Notes under the pieces: generated by a model
Told to the model about the DNA's origin: nothing
Databases searched by the model: none
The model's input: only the letters and a program-made list of their open reading frames with translations
Position numbers and translations under genes: made by a program
Part shown: in pieces, positions 35,658-44,798 of the stretch
Layout of the letters: each line of letters opens with the position of its first letter
How positions within the stretch are numbered: the stretch's first letter is position 1
DNA from: Blastococcus sp. DSM 46786
GTDB lineage: Bacteria > Actinomycetota > Actinomycetes > Mycobacteriales > Geodermatophilaceae
NCBI RefSeq assembly: GCF_900109665.1
Contig: NZ_FOAO01000007.1
Span: 1 to 64,000 of the forward strand
DNA length: 64,000 nucleotides
Direction of reading: 5' to 3'

Positions 35658-36572
35658 TCAGGAGCCGGTGCGGACCGGTGCGCCCTCGATGCCGTCGGTG
35701 GCCTCGGCCTCCGCCTCGCCACCGGTGGTACGAGCTCGGGACTGGCGGCGCTCCACGTACTGGGCCAGCCGGCCCAGCGCGTAGTTGATCGCGATGTAGA
35801 GCAGGGCGATCACCGTGAAAGTCTGGATCGGGTTGTCCAGGTTGCGGCGGATGCTCTCGCCCTGGCTGAGCAACTCGTCGTAGTTGGCGATGAAGGTGAC
35901 CAGCGAGGTGTCCTTCAGCACGACGACCAGCTGGCTGATGATCGCCGGCAGCATGGTGCGGAACGCCTGGGGCAGGAGGACGATCCGCATCGTCTGACCC
36001 GGCGTCAGCCCGGTCGCCAGCGCTGCCTCCCGCTGCCCCTTCGGCAGCGAGGCGACGCCGGCCCGGACGATCTCGGCGAAGACCACCATGTTGTAGGCGG
36101 TGAGGCCGAGGACCAGACCCCACAGCACCTGCCCCCCGGGCAGGCCGCTCAGGTCGACACCGACGTCGTCGAGCACCCGTACCCCGAAGTAGACGAGCAC
36201 GACGACCGGCAACCCGCGGAAGACCTCGACGAAGCCGATGAGCGGGATCCTGCCGATCCTCCCCAGCGACAACCGGGCCACGGCGATGACCGTGCCGAGC
36301 ACGATGGACAGGGTCATCGCCAGGGCCGCGGCGATCAGGGTGTTGCGGATGCCCTCGCCGATGAGCCGCCAGACGGCCTCGAAGCTCTCGTTGCCCGGAT
36401 TGATGAGCGGGCCCCACAGCTCCATGGAGAACTGGTCCCGCTCCGCCAGCCGCTGCACCACCAGGTAGGCCAGGCCCAACAGGACCAGCACGGCGACGCC
36501 GGTGCCGATCAGGGTCCGCCGCCGGGCCTTCGGCCCCTGGGCGTCGTAGAGCACGCTCTCCTGCCGGCTCAC
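35658..36572 (-). CDS. gluD: Glutamate-type ABC transporter permease GluD
   Basis: This 304-residue permease has about five membrane helices and the His/Glu/Arg-type domain: TLIAAALAMTLSIVLGTVIAV, FVEVFRGLPVVVLV, and the EAA loop EIVRAGVASLPKGQREAALATGL. The N-terminal 60 residues include an extra helix. The GTG start overlaps the gluC stop (GTGA). With GluC it forms the channel for a glutamate/polar amino-acid importer, as in Corynebacterium gluABCD. Confidence 0.9.
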   Translation of the reverse strand: MSRQESVLYDAQGPKARRRTLIGTGVAVLVLLGLAYLVVQRLAERDQFSMELWGPLINPGNESFEAVWRLIGEGIRNTLIAAALAMTLSIVLGTVIAVARLSLGRIGRIPLIGFVEVFRGLPVVVLVYFGVRVLDDVGVDLSGLPGGQVLWGLVLGLTAYNMVVFAEIVRAGVASLPKGQREAALATGLTPGQTMRIVLLPQAFRTMLPAIISQLVVVLKDTSLVTFIANYDELLSQGESIRRNLDNPIQTFTVIALLYIAINYALGRLAQYVERRQSRARTTGGEAEAEATDGIEGAPVRTGS

Positions 36573-37219
36573 CGGGCGATCGCCACCTTTCGCTCGAGGA
36601 CCTGCAGCAGGGCTCCCGCCGGCAGTGTGATGCACAGGTAGCCGATCGCGACGCCGGTGAAGATCGGCAGCGTCTCGAAGCCTCGGGCGCTGGTCAGCGT
36701 GAGACCGGTTCCCCAGAGTTCGCCCCCGACGCCGAAGGCGCCGACGACGGCGGAGTTCTTGAACATCGCGATGACGACGCTGCCCAGCGGTGGCACCACC
36801 GTGCGCAGCGCCTGCGGCAGGACGACGTAGCGCAGCCCCTGGGTGAAGTTCAGCCCGACCGAGCGCGCCGCCTCCGCCTGGCCGGCGGGGACGGAGTTGA
36901 TCCCCGACCGCACCGCCTCGCAGACGAACGCGGACGTGTAGAGCACCAGCCCGAGCACGCCGAAGAAGAAGAACGAGTTGTTGATGCCGATCTCCGGCAA
37001 CCCGAAGGCGCAGAAGAACAGCACCACCGTCAGCGGGGTGTTGCGGAAGGTGGTCACCCAGAACGTGCCGAACGCGCGCAGCGGCGGGATCGGCGAGACC
37101 CGGCACGCGGCGATCACGATCCCGAGGACCAGGGAACCGACCAGCGCCCAGAGGATGATGCTCAGCGAGGTCAGAAAACCGTCGACGAAGGCGCCGAAGT
37201 TCTCGAACACCGGGCTCAC
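36569..37219 (-). CDS. gluC: Glutamate-type ABC transporter permease GluC
   Basis: This 216-residue permease has five helices, TTFRNTPLTVVLFFCAFGLPE and the EAA loop EAVRSGINSVPAGQAEAARSVGL. GTG start. It is separated from gluB by a 92-bp gap holding a strong hairpin, and is coupled to gluD. Confidence 0.9.
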   Translation of the reverse strand: MSPVFENFGAFVDGFLTSLSIILWALVGSLVLGIVIAACRVSPIPPLRAFGTFWVTTFRNTPLTVVLFFCAFGLPEIGINNSFFFFGVLGLVLYTSAFVCEAVRSGINSVPAGQAEAARSVGLNFTQGLRYVVLPQALRTVVPPLGSVVIAMFKNSAVVGAFGVGGELWGTGLTLTSARGFETLPIFTGVAIGYLCITLPAGALLQVLERKVAIAR

Positions 37220-37262
37220 GGGCTCTCCCTCGCTGGTGTTGCGGACGGATCGGAAGTGGGGT

Positions 37263-37298
37263 CCGCGACCGGCCGGCCCGTGGGCCGGCCGGTCGCGG
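37263..37298 (-). terminator. Intercistronic GC hairpin after gluB
   Basis: A perfect 17-bp inverted repeat (CCGCGACCGGCCGGCCC and its complement, with a 2-base centre) lies between the gluB stop and the gluC start, inside an operon. It may partly terminate transcription or protect the 3' end of gluAB mRNA, giving more binding protein than permease. Confidence 0.65.
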
Positions 37299-37311
37299 AA
37301 CGTTCAGGTGG

Positions 37312-38199
37312 TCAGACGCACTCGTTGGGCTCGGGCAGCTCGGGGGTCTGGGTGCCCTCGATCTGGCCCGCGGTGGCCTCCCACGCGGCGACGTAGGCCT
37401 CCTCGTTGGCGGCCAGCGTCTCGTTGATGAACTGGCAGAACTCGACGTCGCCCTTCTCGATCCCGATGCCGTACGGCTCCTCGGTGAACTGCTCGCCGAC
37501 GAGCTTGAACTCGCCGTCGGACTCCGACACGAAGCCCAGCAGGATCACGTTGTCCGTCGTCACCGCGTCCACCTGGCCGGTGCTCAGCGAGTCGGCGCAC
37601 TGCGAGTACTCGTCGAACAGCGTCAGCTGGCCCTCGTTGGCGAGGTAGGGCCGGATCTGCTCCGAGGGCGTCGACCCGCGGACGCTGCAGATGGTGGCGT
37701 CCGGGTTCTCGGTGAAGTACTCCGGGCCGGTGATCTCGTCGTTCTCCGAGAGGACCATGATCTGCTGGCCGGCCTCGTAGTACGGCCCGGCGAAGGTGAT
37801 CCGCTCGGCCCGCTCCGCGTTGATGGTGTACGTGGCGACGACCATGTCGACCTCGCCGCCCTCGATGACCTCCTCGCGGACCGACGAGGGGGTCTCCTCC
37901 CAGTCGATGTCCTCGGGGGCGATGCCGAGCTCGGCGGCGATGATCTTCGCGATCTCGACGTCGAAGCCCTCCAGCTCTCCGCCGAGGCCCTCGAGGCCGA
38001 AGAAGGGCTGGTCGTACTTCGTGCCGACGGTCATCGAGCCGGCCTCGGCGAGCTCGGCCATCGTCGTGCCGGCCTCGAACTCGGGGGCCTCGGCGACGGG
38101 GACGTCGGTGGCGGTCTCCTCGTCGCCACCGCCGCAGGCGGCGGCGGTCAGGGCGACGACGGACAGGGTGGCTACCAGAGCGGTGCGCCGGAAGGTCAT
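37312..38199 (-). CDS. gluB: Glutamate-binding lipoprotein GluB
   Basis: This 295-residue family 3 solute-binding protein has a lipoprotein signal (MTFRRTALVATLSVVALTAA, then AC at 20-22, followed by GGGDEE). Core motifs are GTKYDQPFFGLEGLGGELEGFDVEIAKII and MVVATYTINAERAERITFAGPYY (quoted as FDVEIAK and ITFAGPYY). It should capture glutamate or a related amino acid at the membrane surface for GluACD. Confidence 0.92.
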   Translation of the reverse strand: MTFRRTALVATLSVVALTAAACGGGDEETATDVPVAEAPEFEAGTTMAELAEAGSMTVGTKYDQPFFGLEGLGGELEGFDVEIAKIIAAELGIAPEDIDWEETPSSVREEVIEGGEVDMVVATYTINAERAERITFAGPYYEAGQQIMVLSENDEITGPEYFTENPDATICSVRGSTPSEQIRPYLANEGQLTLFDEYSQCADSLSTGQVDAVTTDNVILLGFVSESDGEFKLVGEQFTEEPYGIGIEKGDVEFCQFINETLAANEEAYVAAWEATAGQIEGTQTPELPEPNECV

Positions 38200-38234
38200 G
38201 GTGGGGGTCCTCTCGCTTGGACGGTCTCGTGCGT

Positions 38235-38990
38235 TCAGTGGGTGAGGATCTTGGACAGGAAGTCCTTGGCGCGGTCCGACTGCGGGTTGGTGAAGAACGA
38301 CTCGGGTTCCGCCGCCTCGACGATGCGGCCGCCGTCCATGAAGACCACCCGATTGCCCGCCTTGCGGGCGAAGCCCATCTCGTGGGTGACGACGACCATC
38401 GTCATGCCGTCCCTCGCCAGGCCGACCATGACGTCGAGGACCTCGTTGATCATCTCGGGGTCCAGAGCGGAGGTCGGCTCGTCGAAGAGCATGACCTTCG
38501 GCTCCATGGCCAGGGCCCGGGCGATCGCGACGCGCTGCTGCTGCCCGCCGGAGAGCTGGGCCGGGTACTTGTCGGCCTGGCTGGAGACCCCGACCCGGTC
38601 GAGCAGCTCGCGGGCCCGCTTGTCGGCGTCGGCCTTCGACTTCTTGCGCACCTTGACCGGCCCGAGGGTGACGTTCTCCAGGACGGTCTTGTGGGCGAAG
38701 AGGTTGAAGCTCTGGAACACCATGCCGACGTCGGCGCGCAGGCGGGCGAGCTCCTTGCCCTCCTCGGGCAGGCGCTCGCCGTCGATGGTGATCTCGCCCT
38801 TCTCGATGGGCTCGAGCCGGTTGATCGCACGGCACAGCGTGGACTTGCCCGATCCCGACGGGCCGATGACGACGACGACCTCGCCACGGGCGATGTCGAG
38901 GTCGATGTCCTGCAGGACGTGCAGTTCGCCGAACCACTTGTTCACGCCGGACAGGCGGACGAGCGGCTCTCCGTTCGGACGGCTGGTCAC
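38235..38990 (-). CDS. gluA: Glutamate-type ABC transporter ATP-binding protein GluA
   Basis: This 251-residue ATPase has Walker [11 protein letters not shown]-loop [13 protein letters not shown], signature [15 protein letters not shown], Walker [15 protein letters not shown] and the H-loop [11 protein letters not shown] placed the start at GTG 38990 ([13 protein letters not shown]) because upstream codons add only a basic, family-unlike extension. It is the first gene of gluABCD. Confidence 0.93.
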   Translation of the reverse strand: MTSRPNGEPLVRLSGVNKWFGELHVLQDIDLDIARGEVVVVIGPSGSGKSTLCRAINRLEPIEKGEITIDGERLPEEGKELARLRADVGMVFQSFNLFAHKTVLENVTLGPVKVRKKSKADADKRARELLDRVGVSSQADKYPAQLSGGQQQRVAIARALAMEPKVMLFDEPTSALDPEMINEVLDVMVGLARDGMTMVVVTHEMGFARKAGNRVVFMDGGRIVEAAEPESFFTNPQSDRAKDFLSKILTH

Positions 38991-39071
38991 CCTGGGGACC
39001 CTAAGGGCGGGAGGTCGCGGTTCCCGCACTGTGGGATCACGAAGGCGTAACGAACGCGGCCCACGTGCGGG

Positions 39072-39353
39072 TCAGCGGCCGGAGTCCGCCCGTTCGGGTG
39101 ACCGCACCGGGACGACGGAGAGGAGGTCACCCGGCTGGCAGCCCAGCGCGTCGCAGACCGCCGTGAGGGTGGAGAAGCGCACGGCGCGGGCCCGCCCGTT
39201 CTTGAGCACCGACAGGTTGACCACGGAGACCCCGGCCTGCTCGGAGAGCTCGACGAGCGTCATGCGCCGCTCGGCGAGCAGGCGGTCCAGGTGGCAGGCG
39301 ACCCGGTGGGTGGAACCCTCGTCGGACGCCGGGACGTCGCGGCGCGGGCTCAC
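39072..39353 (-). CDS. XRE family helix-turn-helix regulator
   Basis: This 93-residue protein contains a compact HTH (MTLVELSEQAGVSVVNLSVLKN) followed by RARAVRFSTLTAVCDALGCQPGDLL, the YozG-like form. Its GTG overlaps the stop of the upstream DUF2975 gene (GTGA). DUF2975-XRE pairs recur in bacteria. The regulator probably controls its own operon via the palindrome upstream. Confidence 0.88.
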   Translation of the reverse strand: MSPRRDVPASDEGSTHRVACHLDRLLAERRMTLVELSEQAGVSVVNLSVLKNGRARAVRFSTLTAVCDALGCQPGDLLSVVPVRSPERADSGR

Positions 39354-39976
39354 ACCATCCCCTCGACCTCGCGCTCGAGCGCCCGGCCGCGGCGGAACGC
39401 CTCGGCCGCGGCCAGGAGGGCGAGCGCCAGCCCGATCGGCAGCAGGGAGAGGGAGGTGCTGAAGAGGACGAGCGGGGAGTCCGGGCCGGCCAGGTCCAGG
39501 TGCTCCAGGACGGCGGTGGCGACCACCCCCTCGATCATGGGAGCCACGAGCCCGCCGAGGACGACGGCGGCGCCGAGGCCGGCCAGCCGCCCGGGGTTGC
39601 GCCGGTCGAAGGGGTGCCCGTCGTGGATGGCCCAGAGCACGCGGGCGAGCAGCCACGCCCCGACGGCGACGGCGATCGCACCCAGCGAGGCCGGCAGCTC
39701 CGTCAGCGCGCGAAGGCCGGCCGGGAGCTCGGCGGCGAAGAGCGTCGACTCGAGCGTGGAGTCGACGACCCACACGCCCTCCGGCAGCCCCGCCAGGTCG
39801 AGCTGCCGGTCGCCGTCCGGGGCGGCCACGGCCACCTCGACGCTGCCGCCGGGCTGGGTGAGCTGGTTGACCGGGAGCACCACCGCGCTCAGGAGGGCGA
39901 CACCGGAGACGACGAACAGGACGGCGGCACCCAGGTTCGTGCCGGTGTGGCCGAGGAAGGGGCGGCTCGTCGTCAT
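39350..39976 (-). CDS. DUF2975 family membrane protein
   Basis: This 208-residue protein has four membrane helices (about residues 15-37, 95-115, 130-150, 170-192) and the family feature DGHPFDRRNPGRLAGLGAAVV in its cytoplasmic loop. ATG at 39976 is chosen; an ATG four codons upstream overlaps the palindrome. Function unknown. It is translationally coupled to the XRE regulator. Confidence 0.85.
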   Translation of the reverse strand: MTTSRPFLGHTGTNLGAAVLFVVSGVALLSAVVLPVNQLTQPGGSVEVAVAAPDGDRQLDLAGLPEGVWVVDSTLESTLFAAELPAGLRALTELPASLGAIAVAVGAWLLARVLWAIHDGHPFDRRNPGRLAGLGAAVVLGGLVAPMIEGVVATAVLEHLDLAGPDSPLVLFSTSLSLLPIGLALALLAAAEAFRRGRALEREVEGMV

Positions 39977-39987
39977 GCCGCGGACCA

Positions 39988-40002
39988 TATCGAATGTCGA
40001 TA
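39988..40002. promoter_or_regulatory. Palindromic operator candidate TATCGA-N3-TCGATA
   Basis: TATCGAATGTCGATA is a perfect 6+3+6 palindrome, AT-rich for this genome. It lies between the divergent DUF2975/XRE pair and miaB. It is the likely binding site for the small XRE regulator. Confidence 0.5.
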
Positions 40003-40048
40003 GCAATGACAATCGTTGTGCCCGCCGGGACGTACCCTTCCTCCTGTC

Positions 40049-41539
40049 ATGAGCAGCGCAGCGCAGAGCCCCGCGCGCACCTACCGGGTGCGGACCTACG
40101 GGTGCCAGATGAACGTCCACGACTCCGAGCGGCTGTCCGGCTTGCTGGAGGCGGCCGGGTACGCCGCCGCCGCGGACGGGGACGACGCGGACGTCGTCGT
40201 CCTCAACACCTGCGCGGTGCGCGAGAACGCCGACAACCGCCTGTACGGCAACCTCGGTCACCTGCGCCCGGTCAAGGACGCCCGCCCCGGCATGCAGATC
40301 GCCGTCGGCGGCTGCCTGGCGCAGAAGGACCGCGGCGAGATCGTCCGGCGCGCGCCCTGGGTCGACGTCGTCTTCGGCACGCACAACGTCGGCTCGCTGC
40401 CGGCGCTGCTCGACCGCGCCCGGCACAACGCCGAGGCGCAGGTCGAGATCGTCGAGTCGCTCGAGGTCTTCCCGTCCACGCTGCCGGCCAAGCGGGACTC
40501 GGCCCACTCCGGCTGGGTGTCGATCAGCGTCGGGTGCAACAACACCTGCACGTTCTGCATCGTCCCGGCGCTGCGCGGCAAGGAGAAGGACCGCCGCCCG
40601 GGCGAGATCCTGGCCGAGGTGCAGGCGCTGGTCGACCAGGGCGTGCTCGAGGTGACCCTGCTGGGCCAGAACGTGAACAGCTACGGCAGCGACTTCGGCG
40701 ACCGCGGCGCGTTCGCCGACCTGCTGCGGGCCACCGGCCGCATCGAGGGGCTGGGGCGCATCCGCTTCACCAGCCCGCACCCGGCGATGTTCACCGACGA
40801 CGTCATCGCCGCGATGGCCGAGACGCCGGCGGTCTGCCACCAGCTGCACATGCCGCTGCAGTCGGGCTCGGACGACGTCCTCAAGCGGATGCGGCGCGCC
40901 TACCGGCAGGAGCGCTACCTCGGGATCATCGACCGGGTCCGCGCCGCCATGCCCGAGGCCGCGATCACCACCGACATCATCGTCGGCTTCCCGGGCGAGA
41001 CCGAGGAGGACTTCCAGCAGACGCTGGAGGTGGTCCGGCGCGCCCGGTTCGCCAGCGCCTTCACCTTCCAGTACTCCAAGCGCCCCGGGACGCCGGCCGC
41101 GGAGATGGAGGGGCAGCTGCCCAAGGAGGTCGTGCAGGAGCGCTACCTCCGGCTCACCGCGCTGCAGGACGAGATCAGCTGGGACGAGAACCGGAAGCTG
41201 GTCGGCCGGCAGGTCGAGCTGCTCGTCGCGGCGGGGGAGGGGAGCAAGGACGCCGCGCGCGGCCGGCTCTCCGGCCGGGCCCGCGACGGGCGCCTCGTGC
41301 ACTTCGGGGCGGGCGGGGAGGCCATGGCCGGGGTGCGGCCGGGCGACATCGTCGAGACCGTCGTCACCCAGGCTGCGCCGCACCACCTCGTGGCCGACGG
41401 CCCGCTGCTGTCCCACCGGCGCACCCGGGCCGGGGACGCTTCGGAGGTAGGGCGGAAGCCCACGACGCCGGGCGTCTCGCTCGGCATGCCGCAGATCGGC
41501 GTCCCCGCCCCGCTGCCGGTGCTCACGTCCGGCTGCTGA
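40049..41539 (+). CDS. miaB: tRNA-2-methylthio-N6-dimethylallyladenosine synthase MiaB
   Basis: This 496-residue radical-SAM methylthiotransferase has the N-terminal UPF0004 domain ([31 protein letters not shown]), the radical-SAM Cys163/167/170 in [13 protein letters not shown], and a C-terminal TRAM domain. It adds methylthio to i6A37, made by MiaA also in this window. ATG at 40049 lacks a clear ribosome site, so the mRNA may be leaderless. Confidence 0.95.
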   Translation: MSSAAQSPARTYRVRTYGCQMNVHDSERLSGLLEAAGYAAAADGDDADVVVLNTCAVRENADNRLYGNLGHLRPVKDARPGMQIAVGGCLAQKDRGEIVRRAPWVDVVFGTHNVGSLPALLDRARHNAEAQVEIVESLEVFPSTLPAKRDSAHSGWVSISVGCNNTCTFCIVPALRGKEKDRRPGEILAEVQALVDQGVLEVTLLGQNVNSYGSDFGDRGAFADLLRATGRIEGLGRIRFTSPHPAMFTDDVIAAMAETPAVCHQLHMPLQSGSDDVLKRMRRAYRQERYLGIIDRVRAAMPEAAITTDIIVGFPGETEEDFQQTLEVVRRARFASAFTFQYSKRPGTPAAEMEGQLPKEVVQERYLRLTALQDEISWDENRKLVGRQVELLVAAGEGSKDAARGRLSGRARDGRLVHFGAGGEAMAGVRPGDIVETVVTQAAPHHLVADGPLLSHRRTRAGDASEVGRKPTTPGVSLGMPQIGVPAPLPVLTSGC

Positions 41540-41546
41540 ACCGGGG

Positions 41547-41604
41547 GCATAGGAAGCTCTACCTACGGGAGCGCGAGCAGAAGCGCAGGTAAAGCTTCCT
41601 ATGC
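41547..41604. repeat. Long 18-bp-stem hairpin after miaB; REP-like element or terminator
   Basis: GCATAGGAAGCTCTACCT (41547-41564) pairs at 17 of 18 positions with 41587-41604 around a 22-nt loop that is purine-rich and GC-rich. The stem is far less GC-rich than the surroundings. It lies between the convergent miaB and DUF349 genes, so it may terminate both. Its composition suggests a dispersed palindromic repeat. Confidence 0.7.
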
Positions 41605-41612
41605 CTGGGTGC

Positions 41613-43079
41613 CTACCGGCGGGCGGACTTCTCTGCCTCGGCGAGCCACTCCCGGCGGGTCGCCAGGTTGGCCTGCGCCTCGTCGATCCGGCGCTCGTCG
41701 CCCGCTGCCTCGGCCTTGGCCAGCTGCTCCTCGGCCTTGGTGACGGCGGCCCGCATCGAGGCGACCATCGGGTTCTCCGGGGCGGTGCGCACCCGGCCGG
41801 CGTCGGCGGCGCCGCGGACCTTCTGCTCCACGGCCGTCATGCGGTCCTCGAGCTGGCGCATGACGGCGCGCGGCACGTGCCCGATGGCGTCGTAGCGCTC
41901 CTGGATCTTCCGCAGCGCGTTCTGCGCACCCCGCAGGTCCTTGCCCGGGTCGAGCTGCTCGGCCTCGGCCAGCAGCTCCTCCTTCGCCTGCTGGTTGGCG
42001 ACCTGCTCGGCGTCACGCGCCTTGTCCTGCTCGGCGCGGGCGCCGAAGAAGACGTCCTGCGCGGCCCGGAACTGCTTCCACAGGTCGTCGTCGCCGTCCC
42101 GGCCGGTGCGCGGCACCGCCTTCCAGCGGTCCATCAGCGAGCGCATGGCGGCGCTGGTGGCGCCCCATTCGGTCGACGTCGACAGCCGCTGCGCCTCCGT
42201 GATCAGCTCCTGCTTGGCTGCGCGGGCCTCGCCGCGCTGGGCGTCGAGCTGCGCGAAGTGGGCGCCGCGGCGGCGGCCGAAGGCGTCCCGGGCGGCGGCG
42301 AAGCGCTGCCACAGCGCGTCGTCGGTCTTCCGGTCGATGCCGCGGATGGTCTTCCACTCCTCGACGATCGCCTTGAGGCGGTCACCGGCGGCCTTCCACG
42401 ACGTCGACTCGGCGGCGATCTGCTCGGCCTCGGCCGCCAGCGCCTCCTTGCGCGCCACCTGCGCCGCGCGGGCGGCGGCCTTCTCGGCCCGGTACTCCAC
42501 GGCGGCGGCCTCGGCGGTCGCCACCATGGCGCGGGCCCGGGCGGCGAGGCCCTCCAGGTCACCGACGGCGGCGGCGGCCGGGATCGACCCGGCCAGCCCC
42601 TCCGCCTTGGCCTTGATCTCCCCGGGGTTGCCGGTGTGCGCCTTGAGCCGGGCCTCGAGCAGCGACACCTCGGTGGCGAGGTCGTCGTAGCGGCGGCCGT
42701 AGTGGGCCAGCCCGGCCTCGGCGTCCCCGGCCTGCCAGGAGCCGACCTCGCGCTCGCCGTCGGTGGTGCGCACGAAGACGGTGCCCTGTTCGTCCACGCG
42801 GCCCCACTGCGCCGGGTCGCTGACCACGGTCTCCACCGGGGCGGCGGGCGGCGCCGGAGCGGGCGCCGGTGAGGGGACCGCCGGCGGTCCCGGCTCCCCG
42901 GCGGGGTCGGGGAGCGCCGCGTCCGCGGGCGCCGGCGCCGCCGGCGTACCGGCCGCGGGGGTCACCGCGTCGGAGCCGCCGGTCGGCGTCGCCACCTCGG
43001 GGGCGGGGGTCTCGGTGGTCTCCGCAATCGGCGGAGCGGCCTGCTGCACCCCGTTGCCGGGGTCGTCCGTGCTCGACAC
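41613..43079 (-). CDS. DUF349 domain-containing coiled-coil protein
   Basis: This protein of about 488 residues has a Pro/Ala-rich N-terminal 90 residues, a small domain (WGRVDEQGTVFVRTTDGEREVGSW, quoted as WGRVDEQGTVFVRT), then repeated DUF349 helical units with conserved W and R (STSWKAAGDRLKAIVEEWK, ALWQRFAAARDAF, LWKQFRAAQDVFF). Function unknown. It is often next to miaB/miaA in Actinobacteria. GTG 43079 is chosen, and an ATG at 43103 is possible. Confidence 0.88.
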   Translation of the reverse strand: MSSTDDPGNGVQQAAPPIAETTETPAPEVATPTGGSDAVTPAAGTPAAPAPADAALPDPAGEPGPPAVPSPAPAPAPPAAPVETVVSDPAQWGRVDEQGTVFVRTTDGEREVGSWQAGDAEAGLAHYGRRYDDLATEVSLLEARLKAHTGNPGEIKAKAEGLAGSIPAAAAVGDLEGLAARARAMVATAEAAAVEYRAEKAAARAAQVARKEALAAEAEQIAAESTSWKAAGDRLKAIVEEWKTIRGIDRKTDDALWQRFAAARDAFGRRRGAHFAQLDAQRGEARAAKQELITEAQRLSTSTEWGATSAAMRSLMDRWKAVPRTGRDGDDDLWKQFRAAQDVFFGARAEQDKARDAEQVANQQAKEELLAEAEQLDPGKDLRGAQNALRKIQERYDAIGHVPRAVMRQLEDRMTAVEQKVRGAADAGRVRTAPENPMVASMRAAVTKAEEQLAKAEAAGDERRIDEAQANLATRREWLAEAEKSARR

Positions 43080-43119
43080 GTCCGGCAGTGTCCCACGTCG
43101 CATCGGCGACACTGCTGCC

Positions 43120-43845
43120 GTGACCTCTCTCCCCGGCGGTGTCCCGGCCCGGGCGCCTCGTCCGTCGGCCGCCGTCGCGTTCTGCCCGTGCCCGCCGCTG
43201 CTGGTCCCGGCGGTGGAGGGGCGGCCCTCGCCGGAGACCGCGGCCCTGCGGGCGGCCTGCGTCGAGGCGGTCACCGCCCTGCTCGGCGCCCGGCCCGAGG
43301 TGGTCGTGGTCGTCGGTCCGGGCGCGGTGCCGGGCGAGCGGTTCGGCGCCGGGGACAGCGGCGACCTCCGCGGCTTCGGCGTCGACCTCGAGCTGCCCTT
43401 CGACGGCCGGCCGCGGCCGGGCGGGCACCGGCTGCCGACGGCGCACGCGGTGGGCGCCTGGCTGCTCGACCAGGTGGCGTTCGCCGGCAACCGCCTCGGC
43501 GTCGGCCCGGCCGACGTGGGGCAGCTGCTGCGCGACCTGCCGCCCACGGTCGGCGTGCTGGCGATGGGCGACGGTTCGGCGCGGCGCACGGTCAAGGCCC
43601 CCGGCTACCTGGACCCCGCTGCCGAGCCGTTCGACGCCGCCGTCGCGACCGCCCTCGCCACGGGGGACGCCGCCGCGCTGGCGACGCTGGACCCGGGGGA
43701 CGGGGAACGCCTGCTCGCCGCCGGCGTGCCCGTCTGGCGCGCGGTGGGAGCCGCGCTCGCCGGCCGGCACGTCACCGCCCGGCTGCGCCACGACGCCGCA
43801 CCGTTCGGGGTGGGCTACCCGGTCGCCGACTGGGTGGTGGCGTGA
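43120..43845 (+). CDS. Class III extradiol dioxygenase-like (LigB-fold) protein
   Basis: This protein of about 241 residues (AVAFCPCPPLLVPAVEG, VVVVVGPG, ELPFDGRPRPGG, MGDGSARRTVKAPGYLDP, FDAAVATALATGD) corresponds to the conserved gene between miaB and miaA in Actinobacteria (Rv2728c-like). It has the LigB-type fold but I see no convincing iron-binding His pair, so dioxygenase activity is doubtful. The miaA GTG start overlaps its stop. Confidence 0.8.
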   Translation: MTSLPGGVPARAPRPSAAVAFCPCPPLLVPAVEGRPSPETAALRAACVEAVTALLGARPEVVVVVGPGAVPGERFGAGDSGDLRGFGVDLELPFDGRPRPGGHRLPTAHAVGAWLLDQVAFAGNRLGVGPADVGQLLRDLPPTVGVLAMGDGSARRTVKAPGYLDPAAEPFDAAVATALATGDAAALATLDPGDGERLLAAGVPVWRAVGAALAGRHVTARLRHDAAPFGVGYPVADWVVA

Positions 43846-44798
43846 GCGGAGCGTCCCGCGGCAGCGAACCCGTGGCACCGACCGCGCCGCCGGTCGTCGC
43901 GGTCGTCGGTCCGACGGCCACCGGCAAGACCGCGCTCGCCGTCGAGCTGGCCCGGCGGCTGGGCGGCGAGGTGGTCAACGCCGACTCGATGCAGCTCTAC
44001 CGCGGCATGGACATCGGCACCGCCAAGCCCGACCTCGCCGAACGAGGCGGGGTGCCGCACCACCTGCTCGACCTGTGGCACGTGCGCGAGCCCGCGTCGG
44101 TGGCCGGGTACCGCCGCCGCGCGCGGGCCGAGATCGACCGGCTGCGGGCCGCCGGCAGGCTGCCGCTGCTCGTCGGCGGCTCGGGGCTGTACGTGCGCGC
44201 CGTCCTCGACGAGCTGGACTTCCCGGGCACCGACCCGGCGGTGCGCGCCCGGCTGGAAGGCGAGCTCGCCGCCGAGGGGCCGGCCGCGCTGCACGCCAGG
44301 CTCGCCGCGCTCGACCCCGCGGCCGCTGCGGCCGTCCTGCCGAGCAACGGACGGCGGATCGTGCGCGCCCTGGAGGTCATCGAGCTGACCGGCGGGCCGT
44401 TCCGTGCAGAGCTGCCCGAGCCACGCCCGCACTACCCGGCCGTGGTGCTGGGGCTGGACCGCGAGCCCGCGGAGCTCGACGCCCGGGTCGCCGCACGGGT
44501 CGAGCGCATGTGGGCCGCGGGCTTCGTCGACGAGGTCGCGGCGCTGGCCGCCGACGGGCTCCGCGAGGGGCCGACGGCCTCGCGCGCGCTCGGCTACGCC
44601 CAGGTGCTGGCGCAGTTCGACGGCGTCCTGTCCGCCGAGGAGGCGCGCGAGCGCACCGTCACCACGACCCGCCGGTTCGTCCGCCGGCAGCGCTCCTGGT
44701 TCCGCCGGGACGCCACCACGACGTGGTTCGACGCGGCGCGGGCCGACCTGGCCGACGCCGCGGCCGCGCTGATCACCGCGCCTACGATCGACCGGTGA
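43842..44798 (+). CDS. miaA: tRNA dimethylallyltransferase MiaA
   Basis: This 318-residue enzyme transfers a dimethylallyl group to A37 of tRNAs reading U-starting codons. It has P-loop VVGPTATGKTALA, VVNADSMQLYRGMDIGTAKP, and LVGGSGLYVRAVLD. It also has RRIVRALEVIELTGGPF and a C-terminal RRFVRRQRSWFRRD. GTG start, coupled by 4 bases both to the LigB-like gene and to dapF. Confidence 0.96.
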   Translation: MSGASRGSEPVAPTAPPVVAVVGPTATGKTALAVELARRLGGEVVNADSMQLYRGMDIGTAKPDLAERGGVPHHLLDLWHVREPASVAGYRRRARAEIDRLRAAGRLPLLVGGSGLYVRAVLDELDFPGTDPAVRARLEGELAAEGPAALHARLAALDPAAAAAVLPSNGRRIVRALEVIELTGGPFRAELPEPRPHYPAVVLGLDREPAELDARVAARVERMWAAGFVDEVAALAADGLREGPTASRALGYAQVLAQFDGVLSAEEARERTVTTTRRFVRRQRSWFRRDATTTWFDAARADLADAAAALITAPTIDR

